A stretch of DNA of 64,000 nt, taken from contig NZ_AQGU01000024.1 in assembly GCF_014905615.1 (NCBI RefSeq), positions 62,001 to 126,000 on the forward strand. The letters run 5' to 3'. Source of the stretch: Pseudoalteromonas aliena SW19. GTDB lineage: Bacteria; Pseudomonadota; Gammaproteobacteria; Enterobacterales; Alteromonadaceae. This document shows, one piece after another, positions 36,422 to 45,709 of this stretch; within the stretch, counting starts at the first letter, position 1; every line of letters starts with the position of its first letter. A model generated the notes under the pieces. The model searched no databases, had not been told where the DNA came from, and worked only from the letters and a program-made list of their open reading frames with translations. Position numbers and translations under genes: made by a program.

Positions 36422-36459
36422 ACAGCAAGTAGTTGGTGTTATAACGCATCACTTGCTGT
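36422..36459. promoter_or_regulatory. Inverted repeat between gluQRS and pcnB
   Basis: ACAGCAAGT (36422-36430) and ACTTGCTGT (36451-36459) form 9-bp arms with a 20-base spacer. Read on the minus strand it lies after gluQRS and before pcnB, followed by AATTTT. It could be a weak terminator or leader hairpin. Confidence 0.5.
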
Positions 36460-36554
36460 TTAACGTAAATAGCATATATTTAGGCGGCTATCATATACCA
36501 GCAGGGTTTAAAAATTAAGTTGATGTGTTGAAATTAAGCTGTTTTTAGCAATTT

Positions 36555-37499
36555 TTATTTACTTAATAGAGTAAATTGGATGACTTGGCTAGTTGGATGT
36601 TGAGAAATTTGTATTTCAGGCACGCGTGGAACTTGTTTTAAGCTAAATGTATCGACTCCCCAAGCCATGAGTTGCTCAATAGATAAATCCATTAAATTGG
36701 CATGAGTGGGCAGCCCTAAAAACTCAAATGCACTTATTAAGGCTGGTTTTGGGTTGCTTTTACTGATAGCTGGGGCATAGTTTTGTTTAGATAGTTTAAA
36801 TCCAGGCTCTGCCACAGCTAACGGTAAATGGGCAAATTCAGGTATCGCTGCATTTAGCTGCTTAAACAAACTAATTTGCCGTGCTGTTGGCTCAATTAAA
36901 TCGGCGCCTCTAACAACACGATTAATGCCTTGCTCAATATCATCAACAACCACAACAAGTTGATATGCAAATAAGCCATCGCTACGTTTAATTAAATAAT
37001 CCTCATGGGCGAGGGCGGTATTAACGGTTATATCGCCTTGAATTAAATCATTAAATTGAGTCATTGCATGACACTGGGTTAAACGTAATGCACTCGAATC
37101 AATAGTGTTATTGAGCGATTTGCAATGACCTTGGTAAATTCCCCCAAGTGCTTTTATTTGTTTGCGGGTACAGTTGCAGCCGTAAACAAGTTGCTGCTTT
37201 AGGAGAGAGTCAACAATTTCTTGATAGAGAGTAAGGCGCTGCGTTTGATACACAACGGGTTCATCCCAGTACAGGGCATAGGCTTGTAAAGTATTAAGGA
37301 TGTCGGTATCCGCGTTTTTTATAACGCGGGTGGTGTCTATATCTTCGATACGGACCAACCACTTACCTTTGTTTGCTTTAGCATCAAGGTAACTACCCAC
37401 AGCCGCTACAAGTGAGCCAAAATGTAATGGCCCAGAAGGAGACGGTGCAAAACGACCGCGATATTTACGCATAGGCGCAGTAACGGCTGTAGGAGACAT
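36555..37499 (-). CDS. gluQ: Glutamyl-Q tRNA(Asp) synthetase
   Basis: A 314-residue paralogue of the glutamyl-tRNA synthetase catalytic domain that attaches glutamate to queuosine in tRNA-Asp. The HIGH-type motif FAPSPSGPLHFGSL is near residue 20, the zinc site is CNCTRKQIK with a later YQGHCK near residues 103-125, and the KMSKS-like KLSKQN is near 243. It lacks an anticodon-binding domain, as expected. It lies 20 bp downstream of dksA, an arrangement known in E. coli where dksA termination limits gluQ expression. Confidence 0.95.
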   Translation of the reverse strand: MSPTAVTAPMRKYRGRFAPSPSGPLHFGSLVAAVGSYLDAKANKGKWLVRIEDIDTTRVIKNADTDILNTLQAYALYWDEPVVYQTQRLTLYQEIVDSLLKQQLVYGCNCTRKQIKALGGIYQGHCKSLNNTIDSSALRLTQCHAMTQFNDLIQGDITVNTALAHEDYLIKRSDGLFAYQLVVVVDDIEQGINRVVRGADLIEPTARQISLFKQLNAAIPEFAHLPLAVAEPGFKLSKQNYAPAISKSNPKPALISAFEFLGLPTHANLMDLSIEQLMAWGVDTFSLKQVPRVPEIQISQHPTSQVIQFTLLSK

Positions 37500-37519
37500 A
37501 ACTAATTAATAGAGGTTAA

Positions 37520-37963
37520 TTAGCTGCGTCCAGATTGCTTTTCTTTGATTTCAGCAAGCGTTTTACAGTCTACGCATAAATCGGCAGTTGGGCGCGCTTC
37601 TAAGCGGCGAATGCCAATTTCAATACCACAAGACTCACAAAAGCCAAAATCATCTTCTTTAATCAAATTAATTGTTTTTTCAATTTTTTTGATTAATTTA
37701 CGTTCGCGGTCACGCGTTCTAAGTTCTAAAGAGAACTCTTCTTCTTGCGCTGCGCGGTCAACTGGGTCAGGAAAGTTGGCTGCTTCATCTTGCATGTGCG
37801 ACTTAGTGCGATCAACTTCATTGCGAAGATCGTTACGCCAAGTTTCTAAAATCGTTCTAAAATGAGCACGTTGTGCATCATTCATGTACTCTTCACCTGG
37901 TTTTTCTTGGTATGGTTCTAAACCGGCTTGAGCCAATAAACCATGTTTCTTTTGGTCTGGCAT
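37520..37963 (-). CDS. dksA: RNA polymerase-binding transcription factor DksA
   Basis: A 147-residue partner of ppGpp in the stringent response. A long coiled coil (about residues 30-110) carries the tip motif DPVDRA (D-x-x-D-x-A), which reaches the polymerase secondary channel. The four-Cys zinc finger CESCGIEIG through CVDCK is complete near the C-terminus. A strong ribosome site (GGAGAGAAT) precedes the ATG. The 255-bp region upstream, toward sfsA, holds no recognisable element and presumably contains its promoter. Confidence 0.97.
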   Translation of the reverse strand: MPDQKKHGLLAQAGLEPYQEKPGEEYMNDAQRAHFRTILETWRNDLRNEVDRTKSHMQDEAANFPDPVDRAAQEEEFSLELRTRDRERKLIKKIEKTINLIKEDDFGFCESCGIEIGIRRLEARPTADLCVDCKTLAEIKEKQSGRS

Positions 37964-38218
37964 AATTCTCTCCTAAATCCTTAATTTAATGCCTCAGCAT
38001 TAGCCGGCGGTATAAATAACAGAATCTTATACCCTAGGCAAATTTATTTTTAATTAATCGAATTAGCTTCAACCATGTTTACTGATCAAAAAGTGTATTA
38101 ATCGTTTATTTACACTTTTATTCATTCATGTATTCGCTTTTTAAAACTTGCCTAGTTATGTGGGCAAAAACTTTAAAAACAAGTTAATTATTATAATTAC
38201 TATGTTTAATCTTATCGA

Positions 38219-38938
38219 TTATTCTACAAATGCGATTTTTTTATGAAGTAAAACATCATGAGCTGAAATTGCTGCTTTGTATGCTAGTACTTCAACACCA
38301 GCCGTTATTGCTTGGCTTAATAGCTTGGCATACTTTTCATCAATATGTGCGGCCGCACTTACTGTATTTATTCCTTCATGCAAAACGGCAAACAGTAATA
38401 CGGCGCGATGACCTTGTTCGACCACCTCTATGAGCTCACGTAGGTGTTTTTGTCCGCGCAGTGTTTGTGCATCGGGAAAATAACCTTGCCCGCTGTTTGG
38501 GTTGTTTTGGCTCAGCAAGGTGACAGACTTCACTTCTACATAGCAGTTAGGTTTATTGTTGCTTGTAAGCAAAAAGTCGATACGGCTGTTTTCATTGCCA
38601 TATTTTACTTCACTTTGTAATTGTTCGTAGTCGGTGAGCTCACTTATCACGTTATTGTTTATTGCTTCTTCGACTACTTTATTAGCCATTGCTGTGTTTA
38701 CACAAATAAGTTGCGTTAAATTATTTTGCGTAAGCTCTAATGAATGTGGGTATTTTCGTTTAGCGTTGTCGCTTGTTGAATAAAAAGCCGTAAAACCTGG
38801 ATCTGCACATCCGGTCATTTTACCTGTATTAGCGCAATGGGCGGTAAATTCTGAGCCGTCACTTAGTTGTAAATCAGCTAAAAAACGTTTGTAGCGCTTT
38901 AACAAGGTGGCAGGTTGCAGAGTTGGCGTGTACTTCAT
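38219..38938 (-). CDS. sfsA: SfsA-family sugar fermentation stimulation protein
   Basis: A 239-residue protein with typical SfsA blocks: [28 protein letters not shown] and [23 protein letters not shown], followed by [16 protein letters not shown]. The D and ExK residues form a PD-(D/E)xK nuclease-like centre, and the N-terminal part resembles an OB fold with DNA binding. The physiological role is unclear. The ATG at 38938 gives the usual start ([10 protein letters not shown]); an upstream TTG is less likely. It is located upstream of dksA, as in E. coli. Confidence 0.94.
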   Translation of the reverse strand: MKYTPTLQPATLLKRYKRFLADLQLSDGSEFTAHCANTGKMTGCADPGFTAFYSTSDNAKRKYPHSLELTQNNLTQLICVNTAMANKVVEEAINNNVISELTDYEQLQSEVKYGNENSRIDFLLTSNNKPNCYVEVKSVTLLSQNNPNSGQGYFPDAQTLRGQKHLRELIEVVEQGHRAVLLFAVLHEGINTVSAAAHIDEKYAKLLSQAITAGVEVLAYKAAISAHDVLLHKKIAFVE

Positions 38939-39061
38939 GATAACTTCCAAAGCGTAAATACTGCACAGCAGTGTGGTTTATGTTATTTATCTCAAGCTGT
39001 TGGGAACTTAAGCGCTCTATAGTAAACTCGGTGGCACATTTAAGTGCAAAGGTATTCTAAC

Positions 39062-40357
39062 ATGAGTGAAAAATTTGTTGTTCAACTAAGCGAGCAGTCT
39101 GCACCAAGCCATTGGGGCGATAATGCATCGTTATCTTTTAACGAGCGCGGTGCAACGGTGCATTTGTCTGAACAAGAAACATTAAAAAATGTTCAAAAAG
39201 CAGGTCGTACTATTGCAAGCCAAGGCGTTAAAAACGTTGAATTAGCAGGCGATACTTGGTGTACAGAGAGCCAATGGGCTTTTTATCAAGGTTTTGTAAC
39301 ACCAAAATCATTAAACGGTGTTGAGTTTGTTGATAACACACAATCAGATATTAAAGAACTTGCTCATTTAAAAACGTCAGCAATTTGGGCGCGTGAAATG
39401 GTTAACGGCACTGCCGATGACATTTATCCAGAAAGCCTTGCAGAAAAAGCGGCTGAGTTTATTCAATCATTAGCGCCTGAACATGTAAGTTACCAAATTA
39501 TTAAAGGCGATGCCTTACTAGAACAACAATGGATTGGTATTCATGCTGTTGGCCGTGGCAGTGTACGCCCACCAGTATTGCTTGAGCTTGATTACAACCC
39601 AACAGGCGACGAAAATGCACCAGTAAGTGCAGCACTTGTTGGTAAAGGTATTACGTTTGACTCAGGTGGTTACTCAATTAAATCAAGCGAAGGTATGCTT
39701 GGTATGAAATGCGACATGGGCGGCGCAGCAACAGTAACTGCAGGTTTAGCATTAGCTATTAACCGTGGTATAGAAAAGCGTATTAAACTGTTTTTATGTT
39801 GTGCTGAGAACTTAATTTCGGGTCATGCATACAAATTAGGTGACATTCTTACTTATAAAAATGGCACGACTGTTGAAATTGTAAACACTGATGCAGAAGG
39901 GCGTTTAGTACTTGCGGATGGCCTAATGGCTGCTGGTGAGACTGGCGCTCCACTTATTATTGATGCAGCAACACTGACTGGTGCAGCGCTGGTTGCTGTT
40001 GGTCAAGAGTACAATGCATTATTTTCACTTGATAAAGAGCTTGCACGCGAAGTTGAAGGTTTTGCATCTCAAGAAATGGAAGCGGCTTGGCCATTACCTC
40101 TTGAAAAATGGCATCAGCAAAACTGCCCATCTCCTTATGCTGACACGGCGAATAGCCGTGCACAAAAAGGTGGCGGTTACGGCGGCGCTTCAAATGCGGC
40201 AGGCTTTTTGTCACGCTTTGTGCCAAACGACGGCAAAGGCTGGGTACATATAGATTTAGCCGCTGCATTTAACATGGGCAGCACAAGTCAATGGGCAGCA
40301 GGGGCAACAACTCAAGGTATGCGTACGGTTGCGCGAACTTTACTAGAAAAAGCATAG
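39062..40357 (+). CDS. pepB: Peptidase B (M17 leucyl-aminopeptidase family)
   Basis: A 431-residue metallo-aminopeptidase. The metal-binding and catalytic sequences GKGITFDSGGYSIKSS (near residue 200), KCDMGGAATV and the M17 signature NTDAEGRL (near 283) are intact. The SSEGM sequence and the length point to PepB rather than PepA. The upstream TTG at 39044 is ignored in favour of the ATG at 39062. It is divergent from sfsA and followed by its own terminator. Confidence 0.93.
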   Translation: MSEKFVVQLSEQSAPSHWGDNASLSFNERGATVHLSEQETLKNVQKAGRTIASQGVKNVELAGDTWCTESQWAFYQGFVTPKSLNGVEFVDNTQSDIKELAHLKTSAIWAREMVNGTADDIYPESLAEKAAEFIQSLAPEHVSYQIIKGDALLEQQWIGIHAVGRGSVRPPVLLELDYNPTGDENAPVSAALVGKGITFDSGGYSIKSSEGMLGMKCDMGGAATVTAGLALAINRGIEKRIKLFLCCAENLISGHAYKLGDILTYKNGTTVEIVNTDAEGRLVLADGLMAAGETGAPLIIDAATLTGAALVAVGQEYNALFSLDKELAREVEGFASQEMEAAWPLPLEKWHQQNCPSPYADTANSRAQKGGGYGGASNAAGFLSRFVPNDGKGWVHIDLAAAFNMGSTSQWAAGATTQGMRTVARTLLEKA

Positions 40358-40386
40358 TATTTATTAAATTATGCATTTTATACCTT

Positions 40387-40416
40387 AAATAGGCACTAAC
40401 AGGTGCCTATTTTTTT
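40387..40416 (+). terminator. Rho-independent terminator after pepB
   Basis: AAATAGGCAC and GTGCCTATTT pair around a short loop and a T-run follows. Confidence 0.88.
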
Positions 40417-40541
40417 GTGTGTGGAGCAAGCAATTTTATTTCATTTGCGGTAAAATCCGTCGCCAACACCTGTTTGAGTTTAATTTTTGCTTAACTCTAA
40501 GCTGCGCTCAAGCGTTATATCCACCACTGGGGTTTCTAATT

Positions 40542-41108
40542 ATGTCAGATAAGTGCTACATCACAGCTCAACAGCTGCTTGAAGATTCGTTCCGCGTAGC
40601 GGCACAAGTATACCAAGATGGCTTTCGTCCTGATTTTATTATTGGTATTTGGCGAGGTGGTGCACCAATCGGTATTGCTGTTCAAGAATATTACGATTAC
40701 AAAGGTATTGAGACTGACCATATTGCGGTACGTACATCGTCTTATTACGGTATTGGTAAGCAATCAAAAGAAATTAAAGTACATGGCTTACATTATATTG
40801 TAGAAAACGCGAATGCTGGCGACTCACTTTTAATTGTTGATGATGTATTTGATTCAGGTCGAAGTATTGTTGCATTAAAAGAAAAGCTTTCAGAACTTAT
40901 GCGCTTGAACTTACCACGCGACATTCGTATTGCGTGCCCATACTACAAGCCAAAAAATTCAAAAGTAGACACTGTACCAGATTATTATATTCATGAGTCT
41001 GAAGAGTGGTTAGTGTTTCCGCATGAGCTATCGGGTTTAACACCGGATGAAATTATTGAAGGTAAATCTGATCTTGCGAAAATTCATGACATTTTGCTAG
41101 AGAAGTAA
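40542..41108 (+). CDS. Purine-type phosphoribosyltransferase
   Basis: A 188-residue type I phosphoribosyltransferase. The PRPP-binding motif LLIVDDVFDSGRS is near residue 100, and FIIGIWRGGAPIG near 32 is the upstream phosphate loop. It resembles xanthine or hypoxanthine-guanine salvage enzymes of the COG2236 group, so nucleobase salvage is the likely role; the exact base is not fixed by sequence. An in-frame GTG or ATG could extend the frame upstream to 40419, but the extension looks non-coding and the ATG at 40542 fits the family. Confidence 0.85.
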   Translation: MSDKCYITAQQLLEDSFRVAAQVYQDGFRPDFIIGIWRGGAPIGIAVQEYYDYKGIETDHIAVRTSSYYGIGKQSKEIKVHGLHYIVENANAGDSLLIVDDVFDSGRSIVALKEKLSELMRLNLPRDIRIACPYYKPKNSKVDTVPDYYIHESEEWLVFPHELSGLTPDEIIEGKSDLAKIHDILLEK

Positions 41109-41126
41109 TTAGCAATTTGTATAAAT

Positions 41127-41153
41127 AAAAAAAGGCCGTCAAGGCCTTTTTTT
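41127..41153 (+). terminator. Rho-independent terminator after phosphoribosyltransferase gene
   Basis: AAAAAAAGGCC and GGCCTTTTTTT pair around a short loop, with clear U-runs on both strands. Confidence 0.88.
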
Positions 41154-41171
41154 ATGCATGAAATTTAGTTT

Positions 41172-41332
41172 ATACCAACCTGCATAAATCTTTGAACAAT
41201 TTAACGAATTAAATTGCACTATAACGTCGTTAAAAATTTTATATTTAGAACAACTAGATACAAAAATTTTTGCCTAATTCTAGCGTAATTTTCTTGACGT
41301 TAAATAGACCCCACATATAAGCAGATTGGTAT
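41172..41332. repeat. Repeat family C, intact copy 2
   Basis: 161 bp with ends ATACCAACCTGC and GCAGATTGGTAT, nearly identical to the copy at 28412. Its last base is the first base, on the plus strand, of the stop codon of the convergent YeiL-like gene. Confidence 0.88.
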
Positions 41333-41991
41333 TAAAGTTGAGCAAAACTGTCTACGTATTTACTGAGCCTAGGTATATCGACTGCTTGTAGTCCATCGGT
41401 ACTTCTTAGCACGAGATCTTTTTCTACCAGTTCTGTTACAACGCGCCTGTAAGCTCGCTCCGTGGTGGCAAAGCGCTCAGCTTCAGCGTTCACAGTAGGG
41501 TAGGCTCTAAGTAGCGTAGGGTTATTGTTCTCGGCTCTTAATAAACAATCTTTTGCTATGTTGTAGCTCAGTGGTAGCAATAGCTTATCTAAATTGATTT
41601 TTTGATTCTCTTGAAATTTAGCCGCTATAGTTTGTGCTGTGTATAAACTTAGTTCTGGTTTTTCAAGTAATAAAGCACGCCAATGCCTTAACTCAATAAG
41701 GTTATAAGTTACATCACTAAAACAGGTCACCGTATAAATACACGGATTATTGTTCAGCGCTTCTATTTCACCAATAAGTGTATTGTTACAATCCAATTGT
41801 CCTAATAGTAGGCGTCGTCCATTACCTACGTCGTAACTAAACGACACAGTGCCACTGCGTACAAGCACAAGCTTGCTTAAAGGCTGATCTTGGTGGATCA
41901 GGACTTCTTTTTTTGATTGTTGATAGCTACTACCTGCAAAGGTTAATAGCTGTTCAACAAGATAACTAGAAAAATGGTATTGAAACATCAA
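41332..41991 (-). CDS. YeiL-like Crp/Fnr-family transcriptional regulator
   Basis: A 219-residue protein with an N-terminal cyclic-nucleotide-binding-like beta barrel (about residues 10-125, including VRSGTVSFSYDVGNGRRLLLGQL and IGEIEAL) and a C-terminal helix-turn-helix (about 165-210, with the recognition region RFATTERAYRRVVTELVEK). The length matches E. coli YeiL (219). No iron-sulfur Cys cluster is evident at the N-terminus. It is divergent from the small YgjV-like gene; the 280-bp region between them probably holds both promoters, but no clear operator was found. Confidence 0.8.
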   Translation of the reverse strand: MMFQYHFSSYLVEQLLTFAGSSYQQSKKEVLIHQDQPLSKLVLVRSGTVSFSYDVGNGRRLLLGQLDCNNTLIGEIEALNNNPCIYTVTCFSDVTYNLIELRHWRALLLEKPELSLYTAQTIAAKFQENQKINLDKLLLPLSYNIAKDCLLRAENNNPTLLRAYPTVNAEAERFATTERAYRRVVTELVEKDLVLRSTDGLQAVDIPRLSKYVDSFAQL

Positions 41992-42271
41992 TGCGCTCTT
42001 CGGACAAATGTCCTATTTATTACACCTTAATGACGTTAGCATTACGGCTCTAAGAATTTATGCTAACTTGCTACTATTATTAGTTTTGCTAATAATATTA
42101 TTTACCTTCATTTCCCGTGTAATGATTTAGGAAGTTGTTGGCAGTTGCCGACAGTTTTTTTAAGGTTTTTTGAGCAAGTTGGCTTTTTTATTTCGTTGTA
42201 ATTTTGCAATACTTATAAGTGCCATAAGTTAGCAGTAATGTAATGCTAACCTAAAGCCTAGGAGAGAACAA

Positions 42272-42508
42272 TTGAGTTGGGAATATTTAGGTTATATTGC
42301 ATCAGCTTTATTGGTTGCATCATTAACAATGACCGATGTAGTAAAGCTACGTTGGTACAACATGTTTGGTTGTATGGTATTTACGGCATATGGTGTTGCC
42401 ATAGATGCAGCGCCAGTGATTTTTACTAATGGCTTGTTGTCACTCGTAAATATTTATCACATCATAAAAATATATCGCCAGCCTAAAGTTGAAGCTCCTA
42501 AAAACTAA
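42272..42508 (+). CDS. YgjV-like small inner-membrane protein (TTG start)
   Basis: A 78-residue protein with three short hydrophobic segments and a basic tail. The sequence YLGYIASALLVASLTMTDVV followed by LRWYNMFGCMVF resembles YgjV-type proteins of unknown function. The TTG at 42272 is taken as the start because GGAGAG lies 5-6 bp upstream and no ATG is available. It is divergent from the YeiL-like regulator, which may control it. The stop codon runs directly into the sequence TACCAATTGC, a repeat C/D end. Confidence 0.75.
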   Translation: MSWEYLGYIASALLVASLTMTDVVKLRWYNMFGCMVFTAYGVAIDAAPVIFTNGLLSLVNIYHIIKIYRQPKVEAPKN

Positions 42509-42552
42509 TACCAATTGCGAGGCTGCAATTTAAAAGGGGTTAACTTACGTTA

Positions 42553-42815
42553 GGGCGTGTTCACCTTTCGTGATTGATTTTGCAGCAGACTGTTTGGTAT
42601 TTAGGCAAGGCAGAGCCTGTGTCGTGTGTTATTCCCCATAAATAGGCGATAACGCAGCACAAATGCCAAACATGCGCTGCCCTTTGGGTTCTTTCTAGGG
42701 ACGATTAACTCTTTGTTACTCGATTTTTACTTAGCCCACTAGGTTACAAACCTCGCGCCGCGATTAAATCGTCCCTAGATTGAACAAATTTCAATCCACA
42801 AAGGTCAACACGCCC
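42553..42815. repeat. Repeat family A, copy 4 (263 bp)
   Basis: It begins GGGCGTGTTCACC after TA and ends CAACACGCCC before TA, in the same orientation as copy 1. It fills the gap between the YgjV-like gene and the amidohydrolase gene. Confidence 0.88.
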
Positions 42816-42832
42816 TAACCCTTTTTTAGTTT

Positions 42833-44530
42833 TTATTTATCGATAGTCTGTTCGGTTGTATCTTTTTTATAACGAAGAGTACCTGCAATCCATGTTTGCA
42901 ATACGTTTGTTTTATAAATTTCACTAACGGGTACTTTAAAGTAGTCTTTATCTATCAAAATAAAATCAGCCCATTTACTTTGCTCTAAGCTACCAATCTT
43001 AAATTCTTGATGTGCCGCATATGCGCCCCCTAAAGTAAATGCACGTAGCGCATCTTCCCTGCTTAGTATTTCGCTTGCACGCCAACCGCTGTCAGGAAGC
43101 TGGCTATGATCCATGCGCGTTATAGCAGAATAGAGCCCATCAAAAGGGTTTGCCAACTCGACGGGGTAATCAGATCCTGCTGCGACAACCGATCCTTGCT
43201 GTAAAAATGTTTGCCAAGCGTAAGCGCCGCTTAATTGTTTGTCGGTTAAGCGTTGCTCCGCCATGTGCATATCAGATGTTGCATGTACGGGTTGCATGGA
43301 TGGAATTATTTTTAAAGCCTTAAAGCGAGGTATATCATCGGGTGTCACTATTTGTGCATGCTCTATTCGGTTTCGTAGCAATATACCCCCTGTTTTTTTG
43401 AATACATTTTGATAAGCATCAAGTACAATTTGGTTTGCCTTGTCGCCGATTGCATGGGTGTTTGCACTAAAACCTCGCTTAAAGCTTAGCGTAAATAATT
43501 CTTCAAGCTTTTCTTGAGTTTCGAGCATTAGGCCATGATGCCCAGCTCTGTCTGCATATTCTTCAATGAGTGCTGCACCACGAGAGCCAAGTGCGCCATC
43601 GGCGTATACTTTCACACTGCGGATTGACATAAAGTCGTTCGCATCTTTGTATCTGCCAGCTTTTAACATTACTTTTAGATCAGGGCTCGCGCCACTTAAC
43701 ATAGCAACAATACGCAGAGGTAAATTACCTAGTTCGCTGCGATTTTTGTAAACCTCCCAAGTGGCTTTATCAATTCCAGCGTCATGGGTCGATGTAATTC
43801 CTAAACTGAGTAAATGCTCGCCTGCTGCATCAAGTGAATCGCTAATATTTTGTTTTGAAGGCGCAGGCATATGTTGAGTTATTAATGATTCCGCTTTATC
43901 GATAAATATGCCAGTAGGATTCCCAAATTCATCTTTAATTATTTCGCCGCCATTTGGCGCAACGGTTTGCGCGGTAATACCGGCAAGTTCAAGTACTTTT
44001 GAGTTAACCCATATTGCATGGCCATCCACTCTGGAAAGTACAACGGGTTGGTTATTTACTACATTATCTAAATCGGTAGCAGTAGGAAAACCTGTGTTGT
44101 GCCAAAGCTCTTGGTTCCAGCCTCGGCCAATAATCCAGCCTTGTTTATTTGCTGCAAACTTTTTTAATTTGTCGGTAATTTCGTTAACAGACTTTGCGCC
44201 ACGTAGATCTAGTTGCGATAAATTATTGCCCAAGCCAATAACATGGCCATGTGCATCAACTAAGCCAGGTAATAGTGTATTACCTTTTGCATCAATGAGT
44301 TCTGCATTGGGAAAGCTGTTTTTTAGTTTGTCGTCGCCTATTTTTACCACTTTGCCATCTTTAATAACTAAGGTCGAAAACTGCTGTATTTCACCTTTTT
44401 GCATTTTACTCTTATACAAAGGTGTATAGCCATTAGCGTTATAGATAACTTTTGTTTGTGCGATAGCATAATGTGAGCTTGCACAAAGGCTGGCGAATAT
44501 GAGTGGTTTGATTATTTTTATGAGTGACAT
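42833..44530 (-). CDS. YtcJ-type secreted amidohydrolase
   Basis: A 565-residue amidohydrolase-superfamily protein with a signal peptide (residues 1-24). The metal-binding HxH is in LLPGLVDAHGHVIGLG (near residue 95). GRGWNQELWH, HAIGDKANQIVLDAY and RIEHAQIV carry later His residues, and AAGSDYPVELANPFDGLYSA the late Asp. The layout is that of the YtcJ/NfdA group, which hydrolyses amide or formamide-like bonds. The natural substrate is unknown; periplasmic location is inferred from the signal peptide. Confidence 0.85.
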   Translation of the reverse strand: MSLIKIIKPLIFASLCASSHYAIAQTKVIYNANGYTPLYKSKMQKGEIQQFSTLVIKDGKVVKIGDDKLKNSFPNAELIDAKGNTLLPGLVDAHGHVIGLGNNLSQLDLRGAKSVNEITDKLKKFAANKQGWIIGRGWNQELWHNTGFPTATDLDNVVNNQPVVLSRVDGHAIWVNSKVLELAGITAQTVAPNGGEIIKDEFGNPTGIFIDKAESLITQHMPAPSKQNISDSLDAAGEHLLSLGITSTHDAGIDKATWEVYKNRSELGNLPLRIVAMLSGASPDLKVMLKAGRYKDANDFMSIRSVKVYADGALGSRGAALIEEYADRAGHHGLMLETQEKLEELFTLSFKRGFSANTHAIGDKANQIVLDAYQNVFKKTGGILLRNRIEHAQIVTPDDIPRFKALKIIPSMQPVHATSDMHMAEQRLTDKQLSGAYAWQTFLQQGSVVAAGSDYPVELANPFDGLYSAITRMDHSQLPDSGWRASEILSREDALRAFTLGGAYAAHQEFKIGSLEQSKWADFILIDKDYFKVPVSEIYKTNVLQTWIAGTLRYKKDTTEQTIDK

Positions 44531-44656
44531 AGCTGCTTAATTTTTATTGTTAATTAACCTACACTAACAAACTCACTTTTGGAATACCAATGAATTGATT
44601 AGGCGTGCTTTTAAGGCTTATTTCTTTGTGTAACTTGTTTGTGTCATTATAAATAT

Positions 44657-44893
44657 TCAGTAAAGATTATTGGTTAAGTAATTTTTGAATTCGATTAATG
44701 AAATTTGTCTATTTTGATCTTTATCCCAGATCACAAACATACTCAGTAGATGTGGTTGAGGCTCAAGTTCGTCATAAGTTAAGTAACCGCTTTTATTAAT
44801 GTCGAGGTGATCAAAACGTTGTTTTACATCAAGTGCGGAGGCATTAAAGCTCAACAGTATTAAAATGCTCGTAATAAAGGGGAGTATCTTCAT
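44657..44893 (-). CDS. Secreted EF-hand protein 1
   Basis: A 78-residue protein with a signal peptide (to about residue 20) and two EF-hand loops: DINKSGYLTYDE, and DKDQNRQISLIE with Arg in place of the usual Gly at loop position 6. GGAAGGAA precedes the ATG. It is the third gene in transcription order of a run of three similar small EF-hand genes and is separated from the others by a long inverted repeat. Periplasmic or extracellular calcium binding is inferred. Confidence 0.85.
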   Translation of the reverse strand: MKILPFITSILILLSFNASALDVKQRFDHLDINKSGYLTYDELEPQPHLLSMFVIWDKDQNRQISLIEFKNYLTNNLY

Positions 44894-44936
44894 GGTATTC
44901 CTTCCAAAAGATTATTAGTAATTTAAAAAAGTAGGT

Positions 44937-45011
44937 AAAGCATTTGCCATAATTTAACTCCCAACAATAAATCCTTTTACACATTCCCTCAGGGATTATG
45001 GCAAATGCTTT
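44937..45011. promoter_or_regulatory. Long perfect inverted repeat between EF-hand genes
   Basis: The 17-bp arms AAAGCATTTGCCATAAT (44937-44953) and its exact complement (44995-45011) enclose a 41-bp spacer that itself holds CCCTNAGGG-like symmetry (CCCTCAGGG). There is no T-run directly after the stem. It may separate expression of EF-hand gene 1 from the upstream pair, act as an RNA structure, or be a small mobile repeat. Confidence 0.65.
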
Positions 45012-45053
45012 AATTCACTTTACTTGATAAAACCTTAAGTAAAACTTAACCTG

Positions 45054-45281
45054 TTAAGGTTTAAAGCTTCCAAACTCACTTTTAGAGATCATGTCATCAT
45101 CATTGTTGTCTAAATCAGCAAATTGTTTCATCACTACTTTATCTTGCGTTGCTTCACTAATTGATATTTTACCATCCATGTCTTTATCTAAATGGGCAAA
45201 ACGCACATTCGTTGGTGATGCCAAAGCAGTGGCACTCACTGCTAAAAAAATTAATGAAAAAGCAGCTATAAGTTGTTTCAT
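45054..45281 (-). CDS. Secreted EF-hand protein 2
   Basis: A 75-residue protein with a signal peptide (MKQLIAAF start, cleavage near ALA-SP) and two EF-hand loops: DKDMDGKISISE is canonical, and DNNDDDMISKSE has Asp in place of Gly at position 6. The ATG at 45281 is preceded by AAGGA; an upstream GTG adds two residues. It follows EF-hand gene 3 by 24 bp, so those two are likely co-transcribed. Confidence 0.85.
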   Translation of the reverse strand: MKQLIAAFSLIFLAVSATALASPTNVRFAHLDKDMDGKISISEATQDKVVMKQFADLDNNDDDMISKSEFGSFKP

Positions 45282-45305
45282 AATCACATTCCTTATTAAA
45301 TGAGC

Positions 45306-45539
45306 TTATTGGATAAATTGTTTAAATTCGTTTAGTGACAATTGACCATCTTGATTTGTGTCTATTTGCGAAAAATTTTCATGCAATACGGCATCTTCAC
45401 CTGCTTCAGCTTCGCTCAATGTACCGTTACTATCTTTATCAAGTTCGTTAAAAGTCGCGTGAACATCCATAGCGTACGCGTTAGCAGCCAATAGACTTAA
45501 TGCTAGTAATGATGAAGTTACTAAAATACGGTTGTTCAT
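45306..45539 (-). CDS. Secreted EF-hand protein 3
   Basis: A 77-residue protein with a signal peptide (cleavage near AYA-MD, residue 24) and two fully canonical EF-hand loops, DKDSNGTLSEAE and DTNQDGQLSLNE. AAGGAA precedes the ATG. It is the first gene in transcription order. The three proteins share length and layout, so they arose by tandem duplication. The loops of this copy are the best preserved. Confidence 0.87.
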   Translation of the reverse strand: MNNRILVTSSLLALSLLAANAYAMDVHATFNELDKDSNGTLSEAEAGEDAVLHENFSQIDTNQDGQLSLNEFKQFIQ

Positions 45540-45709
45540 AATTATTTCCTTATTGCATATAGTAATTACCCTTAATACAAAAAGGGTGCCAGTAATTATT
45601 TTAGCTAATTTTCAATTGGTTAGGTTTTAAAGGCACAATAGATAAGAAAAAATTACTGACTCTAATGTAATTTTTGTGTGCTTGTTACTGCACAATTTTA
45701 TGAGTTTGA

